From NCBI RefSeq assembly GCF_004770615.1, contig NZ_RQER01000011.1:186001-250000 (forward strand): 64,000 nt of DNA. The letters are read 5' to 3'. A program made the translations under genes and the position numbers. The notes under the pieces are model-generated. The model was not told where the DNA came from and did no database searches. It saw only the letters and a list, made by a program, of their open reading frames with translations. Each line of letters opens with the position of its first letter. The first letter of the stretch is position 1. The DNA comes from Leptospira langatensis (GTDB lineage: Bacteria > Spirochaetota > Leptospiria > Leptospirales > Leptospiraceae). Shown one piece after another: positions 8,151 to 18,227 of this stretch.

Positions 8151-10241
8151 ATGAAAAACAAAAATACTTCTTTTTTCCAAGATCCGAAGTTGATCTTACG
8201 GGCCGTTTTGGATTCCTTCTTGAAATTGGATCCCAGGATCCAATGGAAGAATCCCGTCATGTTCCTGGTATATGTGGGAGCTATCCTTACTACAGTGGAT
8301 CTTTTTTCGGAGAAGGGCAATTTCTATTTCGGAATGCAGATCTCTCTTTGGCTTTGGGCCACAGTTCTATTTGCGAATTTTGCGGAGGCATTGGCAGAAG
8401 GGCGAGGAAAGGCCAAGGCAGAATCCTTGAAGAAGACTAGAAAGGAATCCCAGGCACGAAAATTAAACGGCTCCTCAGAGATCAGTCTTCCTTCTTCCGA
8501 ATTGAGAACGGGAGACAAGGTGATTTGCGAGGCAGGCGATCTGATCCCGGGAGACGGAGAAGTGATCCAAGGGATCGCCTCTGTGGATGAATCCGCGATC
8601 ACCGGGGAATCCGCACCCGTGATCCGAGAATCCGGAGGAGACAGATCCGCAGTCACAGGAGGGACCAAGGTATTAAGCGATAAGATCATAGTGCAGATCA
8701 CTACCGACCCGGGAAAGACCTTCTTGGATAAAATGATCTCTCTTGTCGAAGGAGCCTCTCGCCAAAAGACTCCGAATGAGATCGCTCTCTCTATATTATT
8801 ATCCGCATTGTCCTTGGTATTTCTAGTGGCCATTACGGCTCTCGTTCCTGCAGTTTTCTATAGCCAAAAAGAGGGAGGAGGAAGCTTGGGTCTCGCCGGA
8901 TCCTTTCCTGCGTTAGTCGGTCTATTAGTGTGTTTGATCCCTACTACCATCGGAGGACTTCTTTCTGCGATTGGGATCAGCGGAATGGATCGCTTGATGA
9001 GAAGGAATGTGATCGCTAAGTCGGGAAGGGCTATTGAGGCGGCCGGAGATATCGATGTGCTTCTTCTCGACAAAACAGGAACAATCACTCTCGGGAACAG
9101 AATGGCGACCAGATTCGTTCCTTCTCCAGGGATCAGCGAACGCACATTAGCTGATGCGGCTCAACTTTCTTCTCTCTCCGATGAAACTCCGGAAGGAAGA
9201 TCGATTGTCGTCTTGGCAAAGGAGAAGTTCGGTTTAAGAGCAAGGAATCTTTCCGAGTTAGGAGGAAGGTTCGTCCCGTTTACCGCAAAGACGAAGATGA
9301 GCGGTGTTGATTTCGATCCTAGTCCGGACAGGAAGTCCAAGCCTGGAATTCGAAAGGGAGCCTCGGAATCCATTCGAAATTATATCGTTAGCTTGGGAGG
9401 AGAATTCCCTAGAGAAGTCACCGACATCGTGGATGAGATTGCAAGAGAAGGAGGAACACCTCTGGTTGTCTCCGAAGGAAGAGAGATCCTGGGAGTCGTA
9501 CATCTGAAAGACATAGTGAAAGGGGGCATCCGAGAAAGGTTTGCAAGACTTAGGCAGATGGGAATTCGGACAGTGATGATCACAGGGGATAATCCATTGA
9601 CTGCAGCGGCAATCGCAGCGGAAGCGGGAGTGGATGATTTTATCGCGGAAGCAACGCCTGAGACCAAACTCAAAAGGATCCGAGAAGAACAGGCGGGCGG
9701 TAAGTTAGTCGCAATGATCGGAGATGGAACGAATGATGCGCCTGCTTTGGCACAAGCGGATGTGGGAGTTGCCATGAATACTGGGACCCAAACCGCAAGG
9801 GAAGCGGGGAATATGATAGATCTGGATAGCAATCCTACGAAGCTCATCGAGATCGTAGAGATAGGAAAGCAACTATTGATGACAAGAGGATCTCTCACTA
9901 CATTCAGTATTGCGAACGATGTTTCCAAATACTTTGTGATCCTGCCTGCTATGTTTGCGGGACTCTATCCCGTATTTGGGAAAGGAGCATTATCGATCCT
10001 GAATATTCTGGGATTTGAAAGTCCTGAATCTGCAGTATTGAGTGCGGTGATCTTTAACGCATTGATCCTGGTATTTCTTGTTCCTCTCGCTCTAAAGGGA
10101 GTGGAATACAAGCCCATTGGAGCGGACTCTGTGCTTGCAAGGAACGTATTCATATACGGGTTTGGAGGACTGATCCTACCATTCTTGGCGATCAAGCTGA
10201 TAGACATGATCTTGAAATTTACAAAAGGAATCTTTGTATGA
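8151..10241 (+). CDS. kdpB: Potassium-transporting P-type ATPase subunit KdpB
   Basis: This is the catalytic P-type ATPase subunit, 696 residues. The actuator motif TGES is at about residue 151. The phosphorylated Asp of [10 protein letters not shown] is at about 307. The nucleotide domain and hinge follow, with [19 protein letters not shown] and the Mg-binding [19 protein letters not shown]. The membrane helices and the C-terminal helical hairpin are complete, so the pump should be functional. The last four bases overlap the kdpC start (ATGA), which implies translational coupling. Confidence 0.98.
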   Translation: MKNKNTSFFQDPKLILRAVLDSFLKLDPRIQWKNPVMFLVYVGAILTTVDLFSEKGNFYFGMQISLWLWATVLFANFAEALAEGRGKAKAESLKKTRKESQARKLNGSSEISLPSSELRTGDKVICEAGDLIPGDGEVIQGIASVDESAITGESAPVIRESGGDRSAVTGGTKVLSDKIIVQITTDPGKTFLDKMISLVEGASRQKTPNEIALSILLSALSLVFLVAITALVPAVFYSQKEGGGSLGLAGSFPALVGLLVCLIPTTIGGLLSAIGISGMDRLMRRNVIAKSGRAIEAAGDIDVLLLDKTGTITLGNRMATRFVPSPGISERTLADAAQLSSLSDETPEGRSIVVLAKEKFGLRARNLSELGGRFVPFTAKTKMSGVDFDPSPDRKSKPGIRKGASESIRNYIVSLGGEFPREVTDIVDEIAREGGTPLVVSEGREILGVVHLKDIVKGGIRERFARLRQMGIRTVMITGDNPLTAAAIAAEAGVDDFIAEATPETKLKRIREEQAGGKLVAMIGDGTNDAPALAQADVGVAMNTGTQTAREAGNMIDLDSNPTKLIEIVEIGKQLLMTRGSLTTFSIANDVSKYFVILPAMFAGLYPVFGKGALSILNILGFESPESAVLSAVIFNALILVFLVPLALKGVEYKPIGADSVLARNVFIYGFGGLILPFLAIKLIDMILKFTKGIFV

Positions 10242-10792
10242 TACGAGCATTGGCGCATTTTATACTTTGGAGTCTGGTCTGTGGGATCTTATATCCCGCC
10301 TTTGTGTTTGGGACCTCTAAACTTTTCTTTTCTAAGGAGGCTTCCGGTTCCATATTAAAAGAAGGGGATAGAGTAGTGGGGTCGGAACTACTGGCTCAGC
10401 AGTTTGCATCCCCCAAATACTTTCATGTAAGACCCTCCGCTTCGAATTACGATCCGTCGGCAGGGGGAGCTTCCAACCAGGGGCCTACGAGTTCTAACCT
10501 GCAAAAGAGTGTGGAAGAAAGAAGAAGCTATTGGATGGCAAGGGGCGGGGAAGGTCCGGTTCCTTCCGAATTATTGCATGCATCTGCAAGCGGTTTAGAT
10601 CCTCACTTGAGTCCGGAGGCGATCCGATACCAGATCCCTTTGGTCGCGAAAGAAAGAGGATATTCTAAAGAAGAGTTGCAGGCCTTAGAGAATTTAGTTA
10701 CGAATTCTATAGAAGGACCTCAATGGGGATTATTCGGATCCCCTAAGATCAATGTGCTGAAATTGAATATAAAGCTGAATACGATCAGATAA
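10238..10792 (+). CDS. kdpC: Potassium-transporting ATPase subunit KdpC
   Basis: KdpC is the single-span subunit that bridges KdpA and KdpB. An N-terminal membrane helix (about residues 5-27) precedes a periplasmic domain with the family motifs [28 protein letters not shown] and the [21 protein letters not shown] helix. A C-terminal [11 protein letters not shown] follows. At 184 residues it is of normal length. It starts inside the kdpB stop region (ATGA overlap) and is followed 22 bp later by kdpD. Confidence 0.97.
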   Translation: MIRALAHFILWSLVCGILYPAFVFGTSKLFFSKEASGSILKEGDRVVGSELLAQQFASPKYFHVRPSASNYDPSAGGASNQGPTSSNLQKSVEERRSYWMARGGEGPVPSELLHASASGLDPHLSPEAIRYQIPLVAKERGYSKEELQALENLVTNSIEGPQWGLFGSPKINVLKLNIKLNTIR

Positions 10793-10814
10793 GGAAATAT
10801 TATATAATAATGAT

Positions 10815-13499
10815 GTGTTTTCAGTGAGTATACCTGAAGAAAATAGATTGGATCCGGATGAATTGCTTTCTAGGATCGGAGGGGAAGAGAAGCCACACCG
10901 AGGAAGACTGAAGATCTTCTTCGGAATGGCCGCAGGCGTAGGTAAGACGTTTGAAATGCTCAGAGATGCACAGAAGGCAAGGTCGGAAGGAGCTGATGTC
11001 TGGATCGGTTATTTAGAAACTCATAATAGAAAGGAGACGGAGGTCCAAGCGGAGGGACTTCCTAAAATTCCCCGCAAGAGAAGTAAGTATAAGGGCGTCG
11101 ATCTGGAAGAGATGGATCTGGATTCCATCCTAGAAAAAAAACCGGATCTGGTACTTGTGGATGAGCTAGCTCATACAAATGTGCCAGGCTCTAGACATCC
11201 GAAGAGATACCAGGACGTTTTGGAGATCCTAGATCACGGGATCAACGTCTACTCCACGTTGAATGTGCAACATTTAGAGAGCCGTGCAAGCATTGTGGAA
11301 GAGATCTCCGGAGCTCCAGTCATGGAAAGAGTTCCCGATTCCATTTTAGAAGTTGCGGATGAGGTGGAGCTCATCGACTTAGTTCCTGAGGATCTGATCA
11401 AGCGATTGAAAGAAGGGAAGGTATATCCGGGCGAGAAGGTTCCCCAGGCTCTGAATTCCTTCTTTCGGGTCCCGAACCTGACCGCCCTGAGAGAATTATC
11501 CTTAAGTTATACATCAAAACTAGTAGATCGAGAGCTTTCTCGTTTGGAACCGACTAAGGATTCCAAACTTTCGGAAAAGATCTTAGTTGCGATCGGCCCG
11601 TCAGCGGGAGGTGCGGAATTAATACGTTATGCGAAACGAATTGCATTCGGTCTGAAATGTCCTTGGGTTACGGTCTATGTGGACGAAGGAAAGAATCTAA
11701 GCGAGGAAGATAAGAACACTCTTCGAGAAAATCTACAGTTTGCCAGAGAGTTGGGATCTGAGATCCTAAGCCTCTCCGAAAAGGATCCTGTGAGAGGGAT
11801 ACTTCGTGCGGTCCAAAGGACCAAGGCCACTCATGTGGTGGTAGGAAGAAGCGGGAAAACAAGGATCTCATGGCTTTTAGAAGGCGGATCTTTCGTAGAT
11901 AGATTGAGCCGTGAATCGGGGGATTTTCAGGTCATTCTTGCTCCAACGGACGCTTCTAAGGATAAGGCGCCAAATCGTTTCAGTCCATTCTGGTGGGGGG
12001 CCCGTTCTAAGCCGGTACAATACTTTCTGTCTTTCTTGGCGCTCATGGGGGTTACCTCCTTTAATCTTTTGTTAAATACCTTCGCAGGATATTGGTCTAT
12101 AGGCCTCATATATCTATTTTTTATAATGTTCGTTTCCCTATTTGCGGGAAGAGGGCCGGTCTTAGTCACCGCTGCCTTAAGTGCAGTCTTCTGGAATTTT
12201 CTTTTTATTCCCCCCAAGTTCACATTCTACATAGAAAAGATGGAAGACTGGATGATGTTCGGTACCTATTTTTTATTAGCGATCGTGCTCGGGGTATTGA
12301 CCACGCGACTTAGGTCCAGAGAGGACGCTCTGCAAAGCGGAGAAGAGGCGCTTTCCGGACTATACAGGCTTTCAACATCTTTATCTAAGGCTCATTCGTT
12401 AGACGAAATTGTTTCCGTTGCTATGGAATCCATTCGAAGTACGTTTCATTCCCCCATTCTATTGGTATTGGCGGATAAGGAAGGAAGGCTTTCCAACACT
12501 CCGAACGCAAAAAGTGATTTTAGACCGGACATGAGAGAGTTCGCGCTCGCAAATTGGACCTTCCAAAATAGAAAACCTTCCGGAAAGTCTACGGATACAG
12601 TCCCTATGTCGAGAGGCTTATATCTTCCTCTATTATCTCCTGGAGGATGTTTCGGAGTACTCGGACTAGACCGGGAAGAAAAGCCTCCCTTGGAATTAGA
12701 AGAAGAGGCACTTCTATTTTCCATGCTTAGCCAACTATCTTTAGCATTGGAAAGGATACAGCTCTTAGGGATCCGTGCCACTGCAAAAATGGCCGAGGAG
12801 TCGGAGAGATTTTACTCTGCTTTATTCAATTCCGTTAGTCATGACTTTAGGACTCCGTTGACCGTTATTCGTGCTTCCTTGGATCTGCTGGAAGGAGCGG
12901 ATCCTTCTCTTTCTACCAAGGATTCCAGTCTGGTCTCTGAGATCAGGACAGCGTATAAGAAATTGGACCGATTGGTATCGGATCTTTTGGACATGTCTCG
13001 CTTAGAGTCCGGAAAATTGCATTTGGATTTGCAATGGGAAGATCCTGCCGATCTCGTAAACGATGCAGTGAAATTGGCAGAAGATGAGAAGGAGGGACAT
13101 TCCTTGGTGGCGATTGCCGACGAGAATATGCCCTTAGTCAGAATGGATCATCGGTTGATGGGACAGGTTTTAGTGCATCTCATCCAAAATGCATTCCTAC
13201 ATTCAGGAAAGAATACTTCGGTAGTTTTGCGAGCAAGCGTTCCGAAAGATCATCTTCTATTAACGGTAGAGGATAATGGACCTGGTGTTCCTCCTGGTCA
13301 GGAAGAAAAGATCTTTGAGAAATTCCTAAAGGGTCCTGGAGAAGTGCAGGGGACAGGGCTCGGTCTATCCATTTGCAGGGGTCTCGTAGAAGCGCAGGGA
13401 GGAAAGATCTGGGCGGAGAATAAACCGGAAGGTGGGGCCAGATTCTCCATACGGATCCCGGTTTTGACCTTCCCACCTTTGGAGGACGAATTTGTCTAG
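10815..13499 (+). CDS. kdpD: Sensor histidine kinase KdpD
   Basis: The full-length KdpD is 894 residues. An N-terminal KdpD domain with the P-loop-like GVGKT at residues 41-45 is followed by a USP-like domain (from about residue 252, KILVAIGPSAGG). Four membrane helices (about 395-500), a GAF-like segment, and HisKA with SHDFRTPLTVIRAS (His near 676) come next. HATPase_c has DNGPGVPPG and GTGLGLSICRGL. It senses potassium limitation and phosphorylates KdpE. The start is uncertain: GTG 10815 gives MFSVSIPEE, GTG 10824 gives MSIPEE, and the ribosome-binding site is weak. It overlaps kdpE by eight bases. Confidence 0.95.
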   Translation: MFSVSIPEENRLDPDELLSRIGGEEKPHRGRLKIFFGMAAGVGKTFEMLRDAQKARSEGADVWIGYLETHNRKETEVQAEGLPKIPRKRSKYKGVDLEEMDLDSILEKKPDLVLVDELAHTNVPGSRHPKRYQDVLEILDHGINVYSTLNVQHLESRASIVEEISGAPVMERVPDSILEVADEVELIDLVPEDLIKRLKEGKVYPGEKVPQALNSFFRVPNLTALRELSLSYTSKLVDRELSRLEPTKDSKLSEKILVAIGPSAGGAELIRYAKRIAFGLKCPWVTVYVDEGKNLSEEDKNTLRENLQFARELGSEILSLSEKDPVRGILRAVQRTKATHVVVGRSGKTRISWLLEGGSFVDRLSRESGDFQVILAPTDASKDKAPNRFSPFWWGARSKPVQYFLSFLALMGVTSFNLLLNTFAGYWSIGLIYLFFIMFVSLFAGRGPVLVTAALSAVFWNFLFIPPKFTFYIEKMEDWMMFGTYFLLAIVLGVLTTRLRSREDALQSGEEALSGLYRLSTSLSKAHSLDEIVSVAMESIRSTFHSPILLVLADKEGRLSNTPNAKSDFRPDMREFALANWTFQNRKPSGKSTDTVPMSRGLYLPLLSPGGCFGVLGLDREEKPPLELEEEALLFSMLSQLSLALERIQLLGIRATAKMAEESERFYSALFNSVSHDFRTPLTVIRASLDLLEGADPSLSTKDSSLVSEIRTAYKKLDRLVSDLLDMSRLESGKLHLDLQWEDPADLVNDAVKLAEDEKEGHSLVAIADENMPLVRMDHRLMGQVLVHLIQNAFLHSGKNTSVVLRASVPKDHLLLTVEDNGPGVPPGQEEKIFEKFLKGPGEVQGTGLGLSICRGLVEAQGGKIWAENKPEGGARFSIRIPVLTFPPLEDEFV

Positions 13500-14181
13500 C
13501 CCGATCATTCTCGTCATAGACGACGAGGTGCAAATTAGAAGACTATTGAGAATGGCCTTCGAACAAGAAGGCTATAAAGTAGAAGAAGCGATCTCCGTCG
13601 AAGACGCGTTATCAAAACTTTATATGGTCCGTCCGGATGCGATCATCTTAGATCTAGGACTTCCGGACAAGGGAGGAGAAGAATTCTTAAAGCAGATCCG
13701 AGAGTCCGGTTCCAAGGTCCCCGTCTTGGTCTTAAGTGTGCGTGCCTCGGAGAAGGATAAGATCCTTCTTTTGGATGCGGGAGCGGACGACTATCTTTCC
13801 AAACCCTTCGGCGTGGGAGAATTGCTTGCAAGAGTTAGGGTCTTACTCAGACATTCCTCTCCCGAAAAGACGGATGTAAAAGTAAGGATTGGAAATCTGG
13901 AGATCGATTTCGGGTCCCGCAAGGTTACGATCGACGGAAAAGAAGTTAGGCTCACTCCTACTGAATATTCTTTTATGAAATTGTTGGCAAGTTATCCCGG
14001 CAAGATAGTGACGCAAACCCAGATCCTGAAGGAACTCTGGGGCCCGAATCAACTAGGAGAAGCGGGTTATTTGAGGGTCTACGTGAACCAGATCCGAAAG
14101 AAGATCGAGAAAGATCCTTCGAAGCCTGAGATCCTGATCACGGAACCAGGAGTAGGGTATTTCTTGAGATCGGAGGATTAG
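13492..14181 (+). CDS. kdpE: Response regulator KdpE
   Basis: This is a 229-residue OmpR/PhoB-type regulator. The receiver has the acidic pocket VIDDE at residues 8-12, the phosphorylated Asp in IILDLGLPDKGG (about residue 54), the switch residues and the Lys of LSKPFGVGEL. The C-terminal winged helix contains LTPTEYSFMKLLASYPGKIVT and YVNQIRKKIEKD. TTG 13492 is chosen because GGAGGACGA lies directly upstream and the N-terminus MSSPIILVIDD fits the family. The overlap with the kdpD stop supports coupling. Its expected target is the kdpF promoter region (6237-6363), where I see no recognisable operator. Confidence 0.95.
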   Translation: MSSPIILVIDDEVQIRRLLRMAFEQEGYKVEEAISVEDALSKLYMVRPDAIILDLGLPDKGGEEFLKQIRESGSKVPVLVLSVRASEKDKILLLDAGADDYLSKPFGVGELLARVRVLLRHSSPEKTDVKVRIGNLEIDFGSRKVTIDGKEVRLTPTEYSFMKLLASYPGKIVTQTQILKELWGPNQLGEAGYLRVYVNQIRKKIEKDPSKPEILITEPGVGYFLRSED

Positions 14182-14188
14182 ACCAGCA

Positions 14189-14309
14189 CGGCCCCCACCC
14201 AATCGAACGACCCATAGGGAGTGAGATTCCCATTAGGGTTGCTGAGCAAAGTGAAGCAAAATCAAGTTGGATAAGAAAGTAGGGCGGCCCCCGCCCTCAT
14301 CGGGTGGGG
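14189..14309. repeat. G+C-rich intergenic repeat with hairpin between kdpE and the antiporter
   Basis: Two related runs occur in this convergent gap: CGGCCCCCACCCAATCG at 14189-14205 and CGGCCCCCGCCCTCATCGG at 14285-14303. The second belongs to a hairpin, CCCCGCCC (14289-14296) pairing with GGGTGGGG (14302-14309) around TCATC with one G-U pair. The base composition differs from the flanking genes. It may be a bidirectional terminator or a copy of a genome-wide interspersed element; this window holds no other copy. Confidence 0.4.
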
Positions 14310-14428
14310 AGGTGGGTCCCCAGTGGGACGCACTCCGTCGCTATATCAGAAAAGCCCTTTCTTTGCAAACGCAAAAATTCCCTTTAAAAGCTGTGGGAAC
14401 TATGCACATGGCAGTATATTGCCTTTTT

Positions 14429-16594
14429 CTAATTTTCTTTTTCTTTATAACGGACCAAAAGCAGACCGGCGCCGTCGGAGAGTTCCCAGTTTCTTAATTC
14501 GGTCTCTTCTTCCCAAGTTTCGAGGCCGCAAAGAATAAGATCCGCCTCGGAAAGAACATGGGGATCTTCTCCACGAAGGATCGGGGTCTTTTCTTTTTTC
14601 AGAAGGTTCCTATCTTTTTGGGAAAGATGAGGCACTCTTCCTCTTGGGTCCCATAGAGAAAGTTTCGCACCCAGATTCTTAGAGAGGGATTGGGATAGAT
14701 TCAACAGGCTCACGTCTTTGTCGGAATAAACAGCTAAGATGATCTTCTTGATATCTCCTAATTTTTCTGAGACCAATATTCCGGCGTTCCCATCCGATTC
14801 GGAGAGAAGGGTACGGATCTTCCCCCCTAACACATCGTCGCTGAATAGCGATCTTGCTCCCCCTGTTAGGAACATGCTGTAATTCCCGGTCTGAATAGTT
14901 TTCAGGATATCTCTGGTAACATTATCCGAAGGTTTGTATAATGTATTTAATTTGAGTCCGAGTTCTTTAGAAAGTTTGAATAAAGGTTCGAAGCTGGTCT
15001 TCTCGTATTTTTGCGCAGTCTTACCGGAGATCCATGAATCCGGGGTCAGGTGAAGTGCGGTAACTTCTTTTTGTCTATTCCCCTTGCTGAATAAACCACC
15101 TGCAAGTCTGAGTAGGTCTACTCCTCTCGAATGCAATGCGAATGCTACTAATATCCCGCCTTCTTTTTGGTCCTTCTCCGCGGTGAATAATTTCTCAATT
15201 AAATTTAAGGTAGGTCCGGTCATGTAAGTGGTTACAAGAGCCATGAGCACCATCATAGAGAATACTTGAGAAGAAAGAACGCCTATATCGTATCCGATAT
15301 TCAGGACGATGAGTTCCATAAGACCTCTCGTGTTCATGAGAGCTCCTAAGGAGAGGGATTCTTTCCAATTCTTTCCGGAGATCTTGGCAGCGATCGCACT
15401 ACCTAAGAATTTACCGGAGATCGCAACAAGTAAGATGAGTAGGAAATCGGTCCAAAGATGTCCTTCGGATAGGAGTCCGATCTGCGTTCTAATACCGGTT
15501 AACGCGAAGAACAAAGGGAGGAAGATGGCGGTGCTGACGTCCTCTACTTTTTCCGCGAGAAGTGTCCTAAGCTTGGGTTTGTCAGGCATAACAACGCCTG
15601 CCAAGAATGCGCCGAATAGAGCATGGATACCGATGGATTCAGTGATCCAAGCGGAGGCAACTGGGAATAATAGAAAGAATGCGACGGCCATCTTAGTGAA
15701 AGCTTCTCTATTGGTAAAGATCCTCCCTGCTCTATGCATAGCAGGTTGGACGATCTTCCACATAACGAAAACATAAACTAAGGCAAGGACCATTGTAAGA
15801 AGGGCAGGCAATAGACCGCCTGCCTGGACTAATGCGATCACTAATGCAAGAAGACACCAAGCCGTTATATCGTCGGAGGCCGCGCAGGTAAGAGCCAGGC
15901 CGCCTAATTTTGTCTTAGTGAGCCCTCTTTCCTGAACGATCCTTGCCAGTACCGGAAATGCTGTGATACTCATTCCTATTCCCATAAAAAGAGAGTAGGA
16001 TAGGAAGTTTACTCCCGGAGGGGCCAGGTTCGTATACTGGGACATCGCGAGTATCGCACCCAATAAAAAGGGAAGAAGAATACTTGCGTGAGAGATGAGT
16101 ATTGCGGAGTCCGCCTGGTTCCTGAGGATCTTCAGATCCAATTCCATTCCCACCACGAACATGAAGAAGACCAGTCCGATCTGGCTTAATAACTGCAAGG
16201 ATCCCAGAGAGGTCTTGGGGAATAAGAACTGGTACATTTCGGGCGCCAGAGCGCCCAATAGGGAAGGTCCGAGCAGAATACCCGCGAGGATCTCTCCGAT
16301 CACGAAAGGTTGTCTTAGTTTTACCGACAATTTCCCCACGATACGAGTGGCGACAATTACGATAGCGATTTGTAATAGTAGAAGAGGAAGAGGTTCGTGA
16401 AATCCCTTCCAAAGACGCGCTCCGGCTTTCTTCCAAGTCTCCAAAGCCGAGTCGGTGGTGATCTGCGTAGAGGCGGTTTCTGTGATCGTTCCGATCTTAG
16501 CCACTTCCAACGATTGGCCTTGTTTAACGACGAGTAGGAAGGCAGCAACGGAGAAAAGGATCAATAGCAGATAGAAGATTACGTTTCGTTTCAT
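14429..16594 (-). CDS. CPA2-type cation/proton antiporter with C-terminal cytoplasmic domain
   Basis: The 721-residue protein has an N-terminal hydrophobic anchor (residues 5-24), an extracytoplasmic linker of about 50 residues, and then a CPA2 transporter of about twelve helices. Recognisable family segments are RQPFVIGEILAGILLGPSLLG, LGLVFFMFVVGMELDLKILR-like helices, and CAASDDITAWCLLALV with the ion-binding Asp pair. The last 250 residues form a soluble domain (GGILVAFALHSRGVDLLRLAGG, ILAVYSDKDVSLLNLSQSL) resembling a universal-stress-protein fold. It probably exchanges K+ or Na+ for protons. Its convergent position next to kdp makes a potassium-balancing role plausible, but the ion is inferred. 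Confidence 0.9.
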   Translation of the reverse strand: MKRNVIFYLLLILFSVAAFLLVVKQGQSLEVAKIGTITETASTQITTDSALETWKKAGARLWKGFHEPLPLLLLQIAIVIVATRIVGKLSVKLRQPFVIGEILAGILLGPSLLGALAPEMYQFLFPKTSLGSLQLLSQIGLVFFMFVVGMELDLKILRNQADSAILISHASILLPFLLGAILAMSQYTNLAPPGVNFLSYSLFMGIGMSITAFPVLARIVQERGLTKTKLGGLALTCAASDDITAWCLLALVIALVQAGGLLPALLTMVLALVYVFVMWKIVQPAMHRAGRIFTNREAFTKMAVAFFLLFPVASAWITESIGIHALFGAFLAGVVMPDKPKLRTLLAEKVEDVSTAIFLPLFFALTGIRTQIGLLSEGHLWTDFLLILLVAISGKFLGSAIAAKISGKNWKESLSLGALMNTRGLMELIVLNIGYDIGVLSSQVFSMMVLMALVTTYMTGPTLNLIEKLFTAEKDQKEGGILVAFALHSRGVDLLRLAGGLFSKGNRQKEVTALHLTPDSWISGKTAQKYEKTSFEPLFKLSKELGLKLNTLYKPSDNVTRDILKTIQTGNYSMFLTGGARSLFSDDVLGGKIRTLLSESDGNAGILVSEKLGDIKKIILAVYSDKDVSLLNLSQSLSKNLGAKLSLWDPRGRVPHLSQKDRNLLKKEKTPILRGEDPHVLSEADLILCGLETWEEETELRNWELSDGAGLLLVRYKEKEN

Positions 16595-16678
16595 TCTAAA
16601 ATTCTAAAAAACCAACCGGCAAGAATATATTCCATATTGCTAAAACTAATCAATTGAGAAAAGAAGAATCTGATGCTA

Positions 16679-17533
16679 TCAGTTGGAGAAATATCTTTCC
16701 CAAAGCCCTTTTTCCCGTAAGTAAGAGATTCCGAACTTTGCCGCCTCTAGGGAAGAGAAGCTTTCTGTTTCGCTTTCTAATCGAGTGAGGAATAGATAGG
16801 ATTTCTTTTCCTTCTTCCAAAGGAACCAATACCAAGAAACGCTTCTTCCTCCGGCATAGCCAGTGCCTGAGTCCGAATAGAACTCCTTATACGATCCCCA
16901 ATTCCCTTCCAAGCGATGAGAGCCGGACGGATTTTTCACTTCTCCCGGGATCCTTTCCAATCCTTCTAACACTGCTCTTTTGTTTTTCTCGCGAAGGTCC
17001 AATTCCCCATCGAACAATTTCCATAAGAAGGAATAGAATTCCTCCGCGGTCCAAACATAGCCTCCGTCCATCCAGAATACGCGGTTCGGATCGCTTGGGA
17101 CCGATGTGGGAAGTCCTATGGCGCCGAGCCAGCCTCCGATCTTCGCTGCACCGGTGTCCATCCAAAGCTTCTGGAAATACCAGATCGTAGAATTCTCTAA
17201 GGCGGATCTTAAGTTCTGTTCCTTCTGCCAGCGCAAGTACGGGAATTTGGTCTTATCCCAAGGAAGATTTCCATGAGGATCCTTTAAGCCTCCGGTTTCC
17301 AAGGCAGCAAGCGCAAGTACCGGTTGAAATATATACATAGAAGGAGCAGTTTGCTTGCAAGAGGCTTCTCCTACACGGAGAAGGTTCCCTTCTCCCAATT
17401 CTGCGAGAAGGATACAGACCTTTTTGTCGGATAAGGAGAGTTCTTCTTTTTCTAACTTAGGGGAATCGGTTCCTGTTCTTACGGAACAAGATACAAAAAT
17501 TAGAATACAAGAGAAACATAATATAACTTTCAT
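16679..17533 (-). CDS. Lipoprotein with a catalytically degenerate class D beta-lactamase-like domain
   Basis: The 284-residue protein has a lipoprotein signal ending in LIFVSC (Cys16). The fold aligns with class D beta-lactamases: ALETGGLKDPHGNLPWD, the paired RWQKEQNLRSALENSTIWYFQ, then RVFWMDGG and an EEFYSFLWKL helix. The catalytic positions are lost. Aligned on LETG, the serine and lysine of SxxK fall on Tyr67 and Gln70, and KTG becomes Gly-Thr-Gly (223-225). Ser115 of the second motif remains. It is therefore unlikely to hydrolyse beta-lactams and may bind peptidoglycan or a partner. The start at 17533 gives an ATGA overlap with the upstream gene and a proper signal; a longer version from 17620 would run into the neighbour. 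Confidence 0.75.
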   Translation of the reverse strand: MKVILCFSCILIFVSCSVRTGTDSPKLEKEELSLSDKKVCILLAELGEGNLLRVGEASCKQTAPSMYIFQPVLALAALETGGLKDPHGNLPWDKTKFPYLRWQKEQNLRSALENSTIWYFQKLWMDTGAAKIGGWLGAIGLPTSVPSDPNRVFWMDGGYVWTAEEFYSFLWKLFDGELDLREKNKRAVLEGLERIPGEVKNPSGSHRLEGNWGSYKEFYSDSGTGYAGGRSVSWYWFLWKKEKKSYLFLTRLESETESFSSLEAAKFGISYLREKGLWERYFSN

Positions 17534-18042
17534 GAGAACCAGGCGTAAATAGTCAGATAGGTCACAAAAATTGCGATCGGAATATAGAAGAATAAAAAGA
17601 TCCTGCCTATCCTTCTCCAATTGATCCGGGTATGATCCTGCACGAACTCCGTCATTTCTTCCCGATCCATGGAATAGAGCTCGCTTGCATCGTTCCAGCC
17701 GAAGATATTACGGGCTAGCCTTCCTACGATCTCCTCCCGATGCGAATGGATGGTTTCCCAAGCAAGATCCCTTTCGGAAGCATCGTTTGAGAGAAGCCCA
17801 AGAAAGATCTTCGGGACGAGATAGACTCTACCGATCATAAGGCTCGCAGTCCTAGTAAACAATCCCAAAAAGAACATAGCGGAGAAGAGGGGATCCTCTT
17901 TTTTGAACGCAAATACGATGGATAAGCTGATTACGTAAGCGCCATACCCGATATAGAGTCCTGCGAGTTCGAACCTTCGGTTCGTTCTCTTCTCCCGAAG
18001 AAATTCTTCGTACAAGGATCCTATCGTTTTGTTTGCCAGCAT
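17530..18042 (-). CDS. Integral membrane protein of unknown function
   Basis: I do not recognise this 170-residue protein. Hydrophobic segments lie at about residues 27-46, 50-75 and 145-168, with a charged central region (SNDASERDLAWETIHSHREEIVGRLARNIFGW) likely in the cytoplasm. It overlaps the start of the lipoprotein gene by ATGA, so the two are very probably co-transcribed and translationally coupled. It could help localise or regulate that lipoprotein, but nothing in the sequence proves this. No cysteine or metal-binding pattern is visible. Confidence 0.75.
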   Translation of the reverse strand: MLANKTIGSLYEEFLREKRTNRRFELAGLYIGYGAYVISLSIVFAFKKEDPLFSAMFFLGLFTRTASLMIGRVYLVPKIFLGLLSNDASERDLAWETIHSHREEIVGRLARNIFGWNDASELYSMDREEMTEFVQDHTRINWRRIGRIFLFFYIPIAIFVTYLTIYAWFS

Positions 18043-18227
18043 TCTTTCTCTCTCGTTCTTTCCTCTCTAAACAGAGAAGATATTGCTAGCATTTCTCGGT
18101 TCTTCTTCCGGACAAGTATTTCCGTAGGACTTCCCAGTTTCGTTTTTTATGTCCCAGACAAGTTTGTAAAAAGCCCGCGGCCAATTCGCTCCTTCTACCG
18201 AAAATTTAGAAAAGAAAGGCGGGACGG

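Noticed and set aside
17534..17620. N-terminal extension of the beta-lactamase-like lipoprotein
   Set aside because: It would lie inside the upstream gene and place 29 residues before a good lipoprotein signal.
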